DNA of 64,000 nt from the NCBI GenBank assembly GCA_001692895.1, contig KV748188.1:496001-560000 (forward strand), written 5' to 3'. This document shows positions 53,375-64,000 of the stretch, in pieces. The notes under the pieces were generated by a model. It had not been told where the DNA came from, searched no databases, and was given only the letters and a program-made list of their open reading frames with translations. This stretch comes from Cenococcum geophilum 1.58. Taxonomy: Eukaryota > Ascomycota > Dothideomycetes > Gloniales > Gloniaceae. Position 1 is the stretch's first letter. Every line of letters starts with the position of its first letter. The translations under genes were made by a program, and so were the position numbers.

Positions 53375-55640
53375 CTAGAGAAAGACTTCTCTTTAGGGTT
53401 AAAAGGGATTAATATATCACATATTAATCTAGGTCGGCTAGTTAGTAAAAGAAGCTACACTATCCCTTATACTTTATTTCGCAATAAATATTAAGTTTTA
53501 ACCTCTACTTTAGCTAACTTAGAAGTAAATACCTTTACCTTAATTAATATAAAGTGCGCTGTAAAACTGGCTGACTTTTTAAATATACCCCTTAAAGAAC
53601 TGCCTAAACTAGTCCCTATTCGCGGTTATAACGGACGGATAGAACTACCTATTATAACTATCTTACGGATCTACCTCCGCGTTAACGGACGAAGGTAGTA
53701 TAACATCCCCTTCCTTATTATAGACCTTAGAAGCTATAATATAATCTTAGGGAGAAAATAGCTAGCCTATTTAGGCTTATAGCTTAATATATAGAATAGG
53801 CAGCTTATCTAGCCCAAAACTATACCCCTAACGCCTTCCTTTATAAAAGAGATTAGTATTATAATAGAAAACCTTATACGGCTATAGATAAACACCATTT
53901 ACTAGGCTAATACAACGCGTAGGGACTAGGCTTTTAAGAAGGATATATAGCTTAATCCGTAATAGATCTGTATACTACGCCACCCCCAGACTACCTATAT
54001 TACACTACCCGCACTAAAGACTTAGGAAGTTAGTAGTAGCCTAGCTAAGTCCCTAATAGAGAACTTAGGCCCTATATAGCTATAAAGAAAGGCTAGGGAT
54101 ATTAGACAATATACTAAACTAATAAACTAAAAGGATAACTTACGGAAAATAGAATATAAGCTAAGGAAGACTATAAACCTTATACCGCAAAATATAGCCT
54201 AATAAATATCCGTAAAGAAACCTACAGACCTCCCGCCAGTTAATATCTACTATATTAGTGCTATAGGATTCTACTAAAACCTAGTTTAGCCTAATACCGT
54301 TACCTTTATAACTAGCTTATACAAAATTAATTAAATAATTAAAGAGAAAGAAGCCCTAGCCTAAGANAAAGGCGAGCTTATAGATAAGGAGCTAGTAGAA
54401 TAGAAACTGCCCCGTTAATACTAGAAATTTAAAAATACCTTCTCTAAAGCAGCGTCTAATATACTCCCGCCTTACCAACTATATAACTATAAGATTAAAA
54501 TTAAGCTAGATAAGGTGGTTACCCTTAGCTATAGCCCCCTCCGATAGTAATCTACTGCCGAATTATAGGCCATAAAGTAGTATCTTATTAATAACCTAGA
54601 TAAGGGCTTTATTAAGCCTAGTTAAGCCCCTTTTAACTTACCTATTTTCTTTACTAAAAAGCTAAATAGAGGACTTTATTTCTGTATTAACTACTACAAG
54701 CTTAATAATTTAACCCTTAAAGACCGCTACCTACTGCCTTTATTTAATAAGACTTTGGCCTAAATAAGTAGAGCTAAAATCTTTACAAAGCTTAATATCC
54801 GCTAGGCTTTTTACTAAATTAGGATAGACCCTAAATTAAAAGACCCTACTATATTTCGGACCTATTATAGAACGTATAAATATAAAGTACTGCCTTTTAG
54901 ACTAACTAACGGACCGGCTATATACTAACAATATATAAATAACGTACTATTTAACTACCTTAATGACTTCTGTATAGTATACCTAGATAATATTATAATC
55001 TACTCTAAAAATAAACTAGAATATAAAGAGCATATCTATAAAGTCCTATAATGGCTTTGGGAAGCTAGCCTTTAAGCCAATATTAAGAAGTTAGAATTTA
55101 GTATTAAGTATATAAAGTACTTAGGGTTTATTATTAGTATAAATGGGATTAAGGCAGACCTAGAAAAGACGGCTATAATTAACTAATAGGTACCCCTAAG
55201 GACTGTAAAGGGGGTGTAGTTATTNTTAGGGTTCTATAACTTCTACTAACGCTTTATTAAGAACTATAGTAGGATTACCTAGCCACTAAGCCTACTTACT
55301 TATAAGGACCGGCCCTTTTACTTTAATACCGTATATAGGTAGGCCTTTAACGAGCTTAAGAAATAACTAGTCTCTGCTCCCTTACTTGCCTACTTTAACC
55401 TAAAACGGCCCTTAATACTAGAAACCAATTGCCTTAGATAGTATTATTATAGCTAGCGTTTACTCCCAAAAGCAGACAAACGGAGAATAGCACCCTATTG
55501 CTTACTATTTAAAGACTATAGTAAATACTAAGCTAAACTACCCAATTTATAACAAAGAAATGCTGGCTATTATCTCTAGCTTTTAGCACTGGCGAGCCTA
55601 ACTAGAAGGCACCCCTAAGTCTATCTAAGTAATAATAATA
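53375..55640 (+). pseudogene. Pol (RT and RNase H) of gypsy C, degraded
   Basis: Before RT there is a protease-like part (FTLINIKCAVKLADFL, about 53540; the catalytic Asp is not seen). RT starts near 54400 and reads LDKVVTLSYSPLR, NNLDKGFIKPS, FFTKKLNRGLYFCINYYKLN and DRYLLPLF. The catalytic box reads FCIVYLDNIIIYS (about 54970), YLDD with the second Asp as Asn. RNase H: YPIYNKEMLAIIS (about 55545). Text is lost after about 55640. Undetermined bases occur at 54367 and 55225. Confidence 0.75.
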
Positions 55641-56100
55641 ATAATTCATTGCTTAACGTCCAATTTAGATCCCTATTGGGCCCACGCGGACTACTCCTTA
55701 TTTACATATAGGGAGAAAACTCTATTTAAGAAAAATGAGAAAACCCCATAATTTATCTCCCCGCCTTTTAGGACTCGCCTACTTAGCGCCTACGAGTCGC
55801 CTATAGTGCTCTACTACCTTACTGTTTAACCTCCTTAGGAACTACTGCTACCGTAATAAGCCTACGGACGCGNTAGTATTATAAACTATTACTCTACTAC
55901 TATAGAGTTACTAGNGGGCACCTACTGCTCGCCCCCTTACCTTTTATTACCATTTCCCTTATAACCCAGAACTGATTTAGTATATTTTAACTAATAAGCC
56001 ACTAGGTAACCGCCTTAAGGCCTTTTTATATTAAGAGTAGTATATTATAGTTTTCTATACCAGCTACTAAGAGCGTTATTTCTTAATTAGTGCGTAAGGG
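55641..56100. other. Unassigned AT-rich sequence between gypsy C and the LINE
   Basis: About 460 bp with no domain that I can name; two undetermined bases (55873, 55915). It may be the remainder of gypsy C, the 3' end of the LINE, or another repeat. Confidence 0.4.
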
Positions 56101-58868
56101 GCATAGCAGTATTACGTGTTTTGGTGTCTATCTTAGCTAGCTATATTCGCATTTTAGGCTACCTACTAGAATACCTACCCAGTAAAGCCAATCTTTTAGT
56201 CCTATTATTCCTATTCTTAAGAGTGTTACTATTATATTTTCTGCCTTTATTAGGCCTTCTTAGAGCCCTTAGGTATTTACCCCCTATAGCGTTAACTATA
56301 CTATAGCTTAGGTTTATCTTGCCTAAGTTAGCCTCTATACCTTTAACTTCTATTTACCTTTCTAGCGTTAGTCCAACCAGTATTATATTACAGTAGATGG
56401 TTTCCTAGCGTTCTTACGTATTCTACTTTAGCTCCTTTCTCTATTTTACTGTTATCTTTACTAACCTCTTACGCGTTTCCCTTCCTCCTCTATATGGGCC
56501 TAGGCCCTAAAGCGGCACTATTTTTCTTCTACTTTCTTTACCTGTTTCTCTAATATCTCTTCCCTACTTTAGGGTTATTAGTTTGTTCTCCTATAGGGCA
56601 CCCTAGGGTTCCTCTATAGTTTACTTAGGCGTGTCTTAATATACTTTATAATATTAGAGTTGCGTTTATTTTATATTCTTTATATTACAGCGGCTTTAAT
56701 ATATAACTATAGGGGGGGAATATTGGATTTTTTCTTAAGCAGTGCTGTGGCCGTTTGCTTATACCCGCCTATAATACTTTAAAGGTAGGCTATCTAGACC
56801 TTTTAAAGTGGTTTAAGGAGTAATTTAGGGGGGCCCTTTTTAGTTTCTCTAATGGCCTAAATACTGGATCTATATGTTATAGTTGGCCGGATAACTACTA
56901 TATATAGTAGGCGTGACCTCTAGAAGCATGGACCCTATATAGAATTAACAATCCTGGATAAAGCGATAAACTATACTTGGCCTTTATAGGCCGCTTATGC
57001 CGTATATATACTCTACCGGAGCTTACTATCTACCTATACTTCTAATACCCTTAGGCCCTAAACTGGTTAACCCCTAAAGCCTTAGATGCGAATTATATAC
57101 TAGAGATCTATAAATTAGTTACGTTTTCTTATAAAATAAATTAGCTGGTATTTCTCTAGTGAGAATTAAACTCTATAACGTTTTGCCTATTCTATATAAG
57201 TGTTATAGGCTTTCTCTAGTGTTCTGCAATTCTCTGCAGCTATTGGCCTGTATATAATTAGGTTTATGTTATTAATAAAGCCTATCCCCTAGGTTGCCTC
57301 TTCCTTAAAGGAGTTAAGCAGGTTACTTATAAAGAAAAGGAAGAGTATAGGCGAGAGGGGTGATCCTTATAGTATTCCTATTATAACTATAATAGGGGGG
57401 CTCTGGTATCCGCTAAAGACTAATAATATTTCTTTCTGGCCTGTAAACCCTTAGACAAATTATATAATCTATTCTAAGAAGCCTTTTGCCCTAAGGATAT
57501 ATAGGAGACGCTTGTGGGGTATATTATTATAGGCACCACTAATATCTAGGCTAAGCATTAATACTACAAAGTCCTTTCGCATCGCCTATGCAGATTTAAT
57601 AGTGGTAGCGAGTAGCATAAGTACTAATAGTGTTAAGCGGTTCTTTCTTGCCCCTATTTAGCTTTATAGTAGTAGGGTGTATTTCTCTACTATATCTACT
57701 ATGCGTTCCGCTATTACCCTTTCTAAGATCTTACTAAGGGTATTTTCTAAGGTAATAGGGCGGTAGCTTTCTGGGATTAAGTAATCTGCTTTACCTTCTT
57801 TTTATAGGATAACCGTTATTATAGATCTTCCGAGTTACGGGTAGTAGCCTATAGTAAAGTATGCTCTAGCTATATCTGTAAGCTAAGGTGCTATAAGTGG
57901 CCTATAGGTTTTTAGGGCCTTATTTAGAATCCTATCTAGTCCTAGTACTATATTATTTAAAAGGCGGCTAATGGTTCTAGCCATTTCCTTTATTATTATG
58001 TCGCTGTTAACCTATAGGCGAGTTACCGGTGTTTCGCCCGTAATATTACTAAGGTCTGCTAGAGCTAGTTAGGGGAAGAACCTTTCTATAAGAATCTTTA
58101 CCTTCTTATTATTGTTATTTATAGCCTATAATTCTCCTACTCTTTATAGGGGTGGTAGGTATAAGTCTTCTACTAGGCGCCCTGCCTTTTTTTTATTACC
58201 TATTTTGCTATAGCCTAAAGGCCCTTATTATGGGGGAGGCTTAGGTTAAAAGTATACTTGTTTATAAACCGTCTTTAGTTATTTCTTACTTTTTTTTTTA
58301 AGGTATTCTTTAGCTGGTTTCTTATATCTTTATATTGTCTCTTATCTTTAGGGTTATAGCTACTTATATATTTCCTTCTTGCTTATTATTAGCTAGCAAC
58401 TAAAACTGCGCATTATATAAACTATGTGTGTCGCGTATAGGGGCCCGGTTTTAAGATTGGGCAGTACTTTTTTAGCCTATTTTTAATCGCTGCCTAGATC
58501 CTTTCTAGTCTTTAGTTAATTTCCTTAGAGGTGGCCAATAAGCCTCACTCGTTTAGTATTAGGTGGATTTCTTCTAAGTCTTAGAGTTATTGTTTAACTA
58601 TATTAGGGAAACTGTCTATCTTAAGCTTCCTTATTACGTATATTTTTTTATTTAGTTACGCTTTAGTATTTAGGTCTAGCTGTATTTAGATAGGGATATA
58701 GTTTAGGGTAAGTGCCTATTCTTTTTTAGGGTTATACCTTTTAAGTCTTTAGTATAGGCCTTTGTCTATAAATATAAGGTTAATTATACTTCTAGCGGTG
58801 CCTTATTGCCATATAATTACTCCTAGGGGGGTAGCTAGCTTAAGGCCCTAGATATTTATAGCTCTTAG
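56100..58868 (-). pseudogene. LINE (non-LTR retrotransposon) ORF2 relic
   Basis: On the minus strand an endonuclease-like start PLGVIIW...TARSIINLIFIDKGL (about 58830-58740) is followed by RT text. LDISGAYNNIPHKRLLYILRA (about 57565-57500) is the A motif, GI..GSPLSPILFLFFISNLL (about 57380-57310) the B motif, and GIGFINNINLII (about 57285-57250) the catalytic box with Asp changed to Asn (the family has F-x-D-D). These motifs fit the fungal Tad-like LINE group. Stops are dense, the 5' side is cut by the LTR at 58869, and the 3' end is not determined. Confidence 0.7.
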
Positions 58869-59079
58869 TGTTACGGCTTAAACAAATGCCTCTAAACCAA
58901 AGCTTGAATGAATGCTGTATTACCAAGATACTAAGCTAAAGAGAAGGAAAAGGGGTCGCCAGGACCGATGTAAACAAATATATAGGGTGAGCCGCCAAGG
59001 CGCTAGCTTTAGGCGGGCCAATCGCAGGTCGGCAGAATATGGCAGAATTTAGCAGGTAACGTGCGATAGCGCCATTACA
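58869..59079 (-). repeat. 3' LTR of gypsy D
   Basis: A 211-bp segment with TG...CA ends next to a polypurine tract on the minus strand. Contains GGCAGAATATGGCAGAATTTAG, a word also seen in other LTRs here. The second LTR is outside the window, so the limits rest on ends and tract only. Confidence 0.55.
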
Positions 59080-59379
59080 TTACCCCCCTCTTTAAAAGAA
59101 AGCCTGCCCTTAGGCTTAGTTAGAAAAAATAGGGTAGTACTAGGCTTATAAACGTAGGATTACAAAAATATAAGATAAGGAGATAAAAGGGGACACGAGT
59201 CCGTCCTAACTAAGTATAAAGGGCGATTATAGGCTAAGTGGAAGCACTAGGCTAGAAAGAGTAGCTGCTAAAAGTCTTGGCACGGATCTAACCAATTAGA
59301 TAACTTCGACCGGCGGTTAAAGTTCCTGGACATCTAAAATTTTACGGTACTGGCAGAAAACGGCAGAATATGGCAGACA

Positions 59380-62300
59380 GCTGTATTAGGGCTTTGGGGC
59401 GTTTTTATCCCTATGTTCTTCCAGTAACTTATCGTCTTTATTATGCCAGCATTCCATCCATTTATTTAGGTACTTTGGGGGTCCAGGCGCATTAGGGTAT
59501 TAGTTATAGAATTCTTTAAGCTTCTAGGGGCAGCCTATAAAGTTCCATATAGGGTACCAGGTTAGGTCAGGATCGTAGCCCTTCTATTAGACACGGTATT
59601 TTAGCGCTCCCCGTACTATCTTGCAGGCCAGTATTTTATTAACCTCCCATTCGTTATCACCGTTTACTTAAACTAGTAGGGGAGGCTCGTTCTTTTGTCC
59701 AGGTAATAGGTCGTTCGCAGCTTTCTATAACTTATCTAGTAAGAAGATAGGGTGAACCCTAATTAAGTCTAGGAGCTTTATCTTGTACGAGTTGCCTATC
59801 TTCTTAAGAACCTTATACGGTCCTGCCATCTGGTAGTCTAGCTTATAGCTAGGTCGTTCAGTCCTCTAATTCCTTATTATAACCCAGACTATATTGCCAG
59901 GGGCAAAATCGGGCTCTCAACGGTGTTTGTTCGCCTGCTATTCCATTAACCTCTAAGCTTTTTCTAGGTTCTCGCGGGCTACCATCTAGGCCTCCTCCAA
60001 TCGTTTGGCGTACTGTTAGGCCTTAGCATAGAATAGCTTCTCTTATACAGTCTAGGGTTCTTCTAGCCTTTTCCAGTTAAAGCTTATGCGGGGTAAGTAT
60101 CCTATTTCCAGCTAAATCGGGGCAAACCCTATGGAGTTATAGGGTAGGGTTGCTTGCGCGTAGTCTATTAAGGGTAGTAGTTTAAACCAGTTATCCTAGA
60201 AATAGTTAACGAAGGGCCTAAGCCTCTAGTCCAGGTACTAATTTACAATCTCTATCTAACCGTCTGTCTAGGGGTAATAAGCCGTAGAAAGCTTTAGCTT
60301 AATGCCTAAGATCTAGGTAAACTTATTCCAGAAGGCCGATATAAACTACAGCCTATAATCGGACATAATAGTATCTAGTAGTCCGTAGATTTGGTAGACG
60401 TAATAGATATATAGCTGGGCTACCTCTTTAGTATTAATGTTCTTATAATATAGAATTAAGAACGGGCGTTTACTAAAGCGGTTAACTATAACTATAACTA
60501 TATCATATCCGTTACGGTCCCTAGGTAGTTCGTAAAAGTCTATAAAGATATACTACTAAGGGCGCTCTGGTATCAGGAGTGGCTTAAGTAGTCCTGGGGT
60601 CTTATCCCGTAGGATTATAGCTCTCTAGCAGTCTTCGCAGTTCCGTATATATCGATTAATATCCATAACTATTCTCGGCTAGTAGTAGCGGCAGTTAATA
60701 ATTTTACAGGTTTTATTTTTGCCAGGGTATGCCATAGAGACTTAGTAATAAGCTTTGCGGATTAGTTTAGTCTATAGATTGTTAATGTTAGGGACTATAA
60801 GCCGCTCCTGGTATAGGAGCAATCCTTCCTCCGTCTTAAAATTGGGGTCTCCTTTTACAGCTTATTCGCGAAGGGCCCTTAGGGCATTAGCCGTGCGGTT
60901 TACAGTTAGGAGGCGGTCAATTAGCCCTATTAGCTTATCTAAGGACTCCTCTATTAGTGCTAGCTCGTTTTACTAGGAGTTTAGCTCCTTAAGGATCCGC
61001 GGGTCGAGCTATTCTAGATAGAGGAGGGCGCGCGTCCGATATTAGGTCTTTAGCTTATTCTAAGGTCCTATATCTTATTCTCTTCAGGTTAGGGTATTAG
61101 CCTTAGAGTTTTACTTGCTAGAACGATATATAATTATAAAGAAGAATTAGGAGAGTATTTCGGCCTACTAGGCTTATCGCCCCGTAAGCTGCTTTATAGT
61201 TATAAAGTACTCTAGGGCTTTATAATCTATATATATCTTAATCTAGGAGTTTATACCTTTAAGCTCTGCGCGCTATTAAGAGAGTAATTAAATAATAGCT
61301 AGCATTTCTTTGTCGTGTACTTTATAGTTATACTTAGCTGGGTTTATTATCTTTAAGAAAAAAGCTATAGGGTACCATTCGCCGTCTAGATGTAACTGTA
61401 ATAGGATTCCCGCTATGACCCCATTAAAGGCGTCTGTTTTTAGCATTAATTTAAGGTCCGGGTTATAGTGATAAAGGATTAAGGAAGAGATAAGCTAATT
61501 CTTTACCTCTTTAAAGGCCTTTATGCAGCTATTATTAAAGATAAAAGGCGTGTCCTTCTTGGTTAGTTATATAAGAGGTTTTGCTATAATTCTATAGTCA
61601 CGGATAAACTAGCGGTAGAAATTATAAAAACTAAGGAAGGACTGGATTCCTTTTACTATATAAGGGGGCTTCCAGTTACGGATTGCCTCTACCTTCTTAG
61701 GGTTAACCTTAATTCCTTCCGTAGTTATAATAAACCTAAGGTATTTTATACGTTTTACCCTAAACTCGCATTTCTTAATATCAACTTATAAGCCTGCGTT
61801 CCGTAGTCTCTCTAAGACCTTCTTAATATAAACTTAATACTTAAGTTTGTCGTCTAAGTATATAAGAATGTCGTCTAAGTATACTATGCAGAATTTATCG
61901 AGGTAATTAAAAAGAATGTTATTTATATACCTTTAGTACATAGCTAGTCCGTTTATTAGTCTAAAAGGAAGAACTTTATATTTATAGGAACTATAGCGGG
62001 TATAGAACGTTGTTAAATCTTTAGATATAGGGTCTATCCTAATTCGGTAGAAAGCTTAGTAAATATTAAGTTTAGTAAAAATCTTTGCCTAACTTAAACG
62101 TGTAAGGGTCTCGTTAATTAAAGGAATAGAATACTGGTCCTTTTAAGTAATAGCGTTTAGTTTCTAATAGTTAATATAAAAACAAAGGCCTCTATTAGGC
62201 TTTTTTACGAACAGGATAAGGGAAGCAAAAGGGGCTTAACTTGGCTTAATAAACCCTTTATCCAGGTTGTTAATTAAGTACTACTTTATTGCTTTTAGCT

Positions 62301-63590
62301 TATCCGTTAATTAATAGTAGAGGGGGCTATAGCCTAGCGAGTTATGGGCCTCTAATTGAATCTTATAATTGTATGTTTGGTAGGGGGGTAACTTATCTAA
62401 GGCCGCCTTTAAGAATGCATCCTTATAGCCTGTATAAATGGTAGGAAGGAGGCGTTCGACTAGTTCCTTATCGGTTTCCTTATCTGGCCTTTCCTCTCTA
62501 TTATTAATAATTTGGTTAATCTTATATAGGCTTATTATAAAGACCTTATTGTCCTTCTGGTATATATTAAAGTGGAACGCTATAGCGCTAATTGCGGCAA
62601 TGTTTATAATAGGGGGGTTAACTAATAATAGGGGCGTATATAACTTTAGGGACTTCTAGGGTACTAGCGTTATCGTTACTCCTTTTAGCTCCTGTTGCAT
62701 CTTTTAGAGGTTATCCCTTATATCCTATTAATACGTTCTTTTCTATAACGGTTAAATCTATACGATTTAGACGTTATCTATATCATTATCTGTCCCGCTT
62801 TTATACGTAGAGTCCTCTTTAAATATAGCGCTTTAGGAGAGTATCTTTATTAATACGGAGTTCTTTCTAGCTTCATAGCGGGCGTCCTCTTAGGTAAAGG
62901 CTAGGTTATAGGCCCGGACATTTTACTAGTAGGTAGGGTTAGCCCTTACGGCTAGTGTCTTACGGTCGGTTCGGATCTCCCTAACAAAGGAGGGCAACCT
63001 TAGTCTATCCTTTAGCTAGACAAACCGTCTTTTTTATATATTTAACTAAATATTAAAATAAAACATTTATTTTTGTCTAAGGATTATATCGTGGGACCCT
63101 AGGTCTAGGATGCAAAAGGGGATACTATATTAGCGTTGTCCGTTAAGAGCAATATATAACTTTAAAACGTGGGTAACGGGCCAACCGGCTTAGCCGTTAT
63201 AGCCCTTTACCTAGATAGGCTTCTCTAGTTAGATGGCTTCTGTATTTAGAAACTTAGTAATATTATTTATATAGGCAGTATTTATAAAGGCGAAGCCATT
63301 TGCTCTAGTATTAATAAGGGCGGTTATATTAACTTTATATCCATTTTAAGATACTATACATAGAACCGTGAAATACTTTCCACCTATTAACTAACTAAGA
63401 TTAATCTCTTTGAGATCGATAGGGTACCCTAGGGGGGAGTCTTTCTCTAGGGTTCTTCTTTTCCTAACTTATTAGACGTTTCTCCTTCCTCTATCTCCTT
63501 AATATCGCCTATATCCTTTAGCTCCGGGCAAGACGAGGCAAAGTAACCTTACTTATTGCAGTTAAAGCATATAGCCAAGGCAGGGTTAAT
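59380..63590 (-). pseudogene. Gag-pol of gypsy D, degraded
   Basis: Minus-strand order: a zinc-knuckle relic CFNCNK.GYFASSCPE (about 63570-63520, with Tyr where the CCHC His belongs); RT from about 62400 (KLPPYQTYNYKIQLE, NNLDKGFIKPS, VKKPNRGLCFYINY); catalytic box FCIVYLDDILIYLDD (about 61890-61850), the only intact YLDD among the gypsy copies here; RNase H (YPIAFFLKIINPAKYNYKVHDKEML, about 61380-61300, in pieces); integrase at about 60700-59800; chromodomain near 59650-59540 (EWEVNKILACKIVRGALKYRV, in pieces, KGYDPDLTWYP). Stops are frequent but fewer than in gypsy A. Confidence 0.78.
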
Positions 63591-64000
63591 TAGAGTATTA
63601 CGGCGAATATTAGTTAATAGTGTGGTATATAGCTAGTTGGGTAAGGCTCGCTAGTACATAGTTATAACCGCCTTTAGTATAAGAGCAGTTATAACTTATC
63701 TTCTTGCTTTAGCTCCTATAGGTGTAGCTAGCGAGTTCTAATCGTTACGGAGTCACTTCTACCAATTAGGGCGGGCGTTAATCCGCTTTAGTTTTAAGTT
63801 TAATAATAGGCAATAAGCTGCGAGTCTTTTGTAGGTTAGTAGGTTATCTAAGGTTACAGCAATCTTTTTTTATAGCCAGATTATTAGCTTATCGTATAGG
63901 TCTAATCGGTAGTTCTTAAGGGGAACCTAGCCTTCTCCTGTAAGGTATAAGAATTAAGTTTAGAATTTAGTAAAGGGTTGGTTCGGTTTTATTATTAGGT

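Larger units (their letters stand above)
50141..55640 (+). mobile_element. Ty3/gypsy retrotransposon C, 3' truncated
   Basis: Starts with a probable LTR (TGTTACGGCACTAGCAGAAC at 50141 to about 50377, ending CTAACA) inserted into the hAT relic. It then encodes gag and pol on the plus strand until RNase H near 55640, where recognisable text stops. No 3' LTR was found. A 1685-bp inverted-repeat element splits it at 51690-53374. Confidence 0.75.
58869..64000 (-). mobile_element. Ty3/gypsy chromodomain retrotransposon D, runs off the window
   Basis: The 3' LTR is at 58869-59079 (plus-strand reading starts TGTTACGGCTTAAAC and ends GCGCCATTACA). It is followed by the complement of a polypurine tract (CCCCCCTC, 59083-59090). 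Coding relics read leftward from the window end: gag with zinc knuckle, RT, RNase H, integrase, chromodomain. The 5' part and 5' LTR lie beyond 64000. Confidence 0.8.

Noticed and set aside
27130..64000. Short open frames in the island as host genes
   Set aside because: Those that match anything match gag or reverse transcriptase; the rest are short frames in AT-rich, stop-dense sequence.
1..64000. CRISPR arrays, rRNA or tRNA genes
   Set aside because: No spacer-repeat pattern fits (tandem arrays have no unique spacers) and no rRNA or cloverleaf was recognised by eye; a tRNA scan could still find one.

Overview
The window looks like the genome of a filamentous ascomycete (Pezizomycotina). 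The reasons are short 50-120 nt introns with GTRNGN donors and CTRAY-like branch points, a fungal WSC/GPI wall protein, STAND/NLR (esterase-NACHT and NB-ARC-TPR) genes, Fot1/pogo and Ty3/gypsy transposons, and damage typical of repeat-induced point mutation (RIP): Trp and Gln codons in transposons turned into stops by C-to-T / G-to-A changes. The species cannot be named from this window.

The window has two parts. Positions 1 to about 27,130 are of mixed composition and hold all the credible genes: a TBC-domain Rab GAP (3966-6610, minus, 3 exons), a WSC/GPI protein (17207-17932, plus, 3 exons), an F-box-like protein (18256-19785, minus), a conserved fungal protein of unknown function (20705-21583, minus, 2 exons) and an NmrA/isoflavone-reductase-like protein (24802-25808, minus, 2 exons). 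The first 3.9 kb, and 21.6-24.2 kb, hold no gene I can support.

Between 7 and 14 kb lies an NLR graveyard. An esterase-NACHT gene (minus, 12060 to 8966) and a 5'-truncated NB-ARC-TPR gene (plus, 12174-13511) are arranged head to head and both are dead. The NACHT gene carries a lost splice acceptor, frameshifts, a Gln-to-stop change and a 673-bp hAT-like insertion with a perfect 8-bp target duplication. Around them sit several MITEs with clear termini and target duplications, and a 2.1-kb Fot1/pogo element (13694-15823).

From about 27.13 kb to the end the sequence is an AT-rich, gene-free island of nested, RIP-degraded transposons. The oldest visible layer is a hAT transposase (pieces at 27.5, 39.5-40.0, 47.2-48.0 and 49.8-50.1 kb). 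It was hit by a gypsy element (27594-39463), a chromodomain gypsy element (40016-47157) and a Fot1/pogo element (47983-49831). The first gypsy element was itself hit by a second copy of its own family in reverse orientation (29983-35943). Further right are another gypsy element (from 50141) split by an unusual 1.69-kb inverted-repeat element full of minisatellites (51690-53374), a LINE on the minus strand (about 56.1-58.9 kb), and a fourth gypsy element on the minus strand that runs off the window (58869-64000). No gene in the island looks functional.
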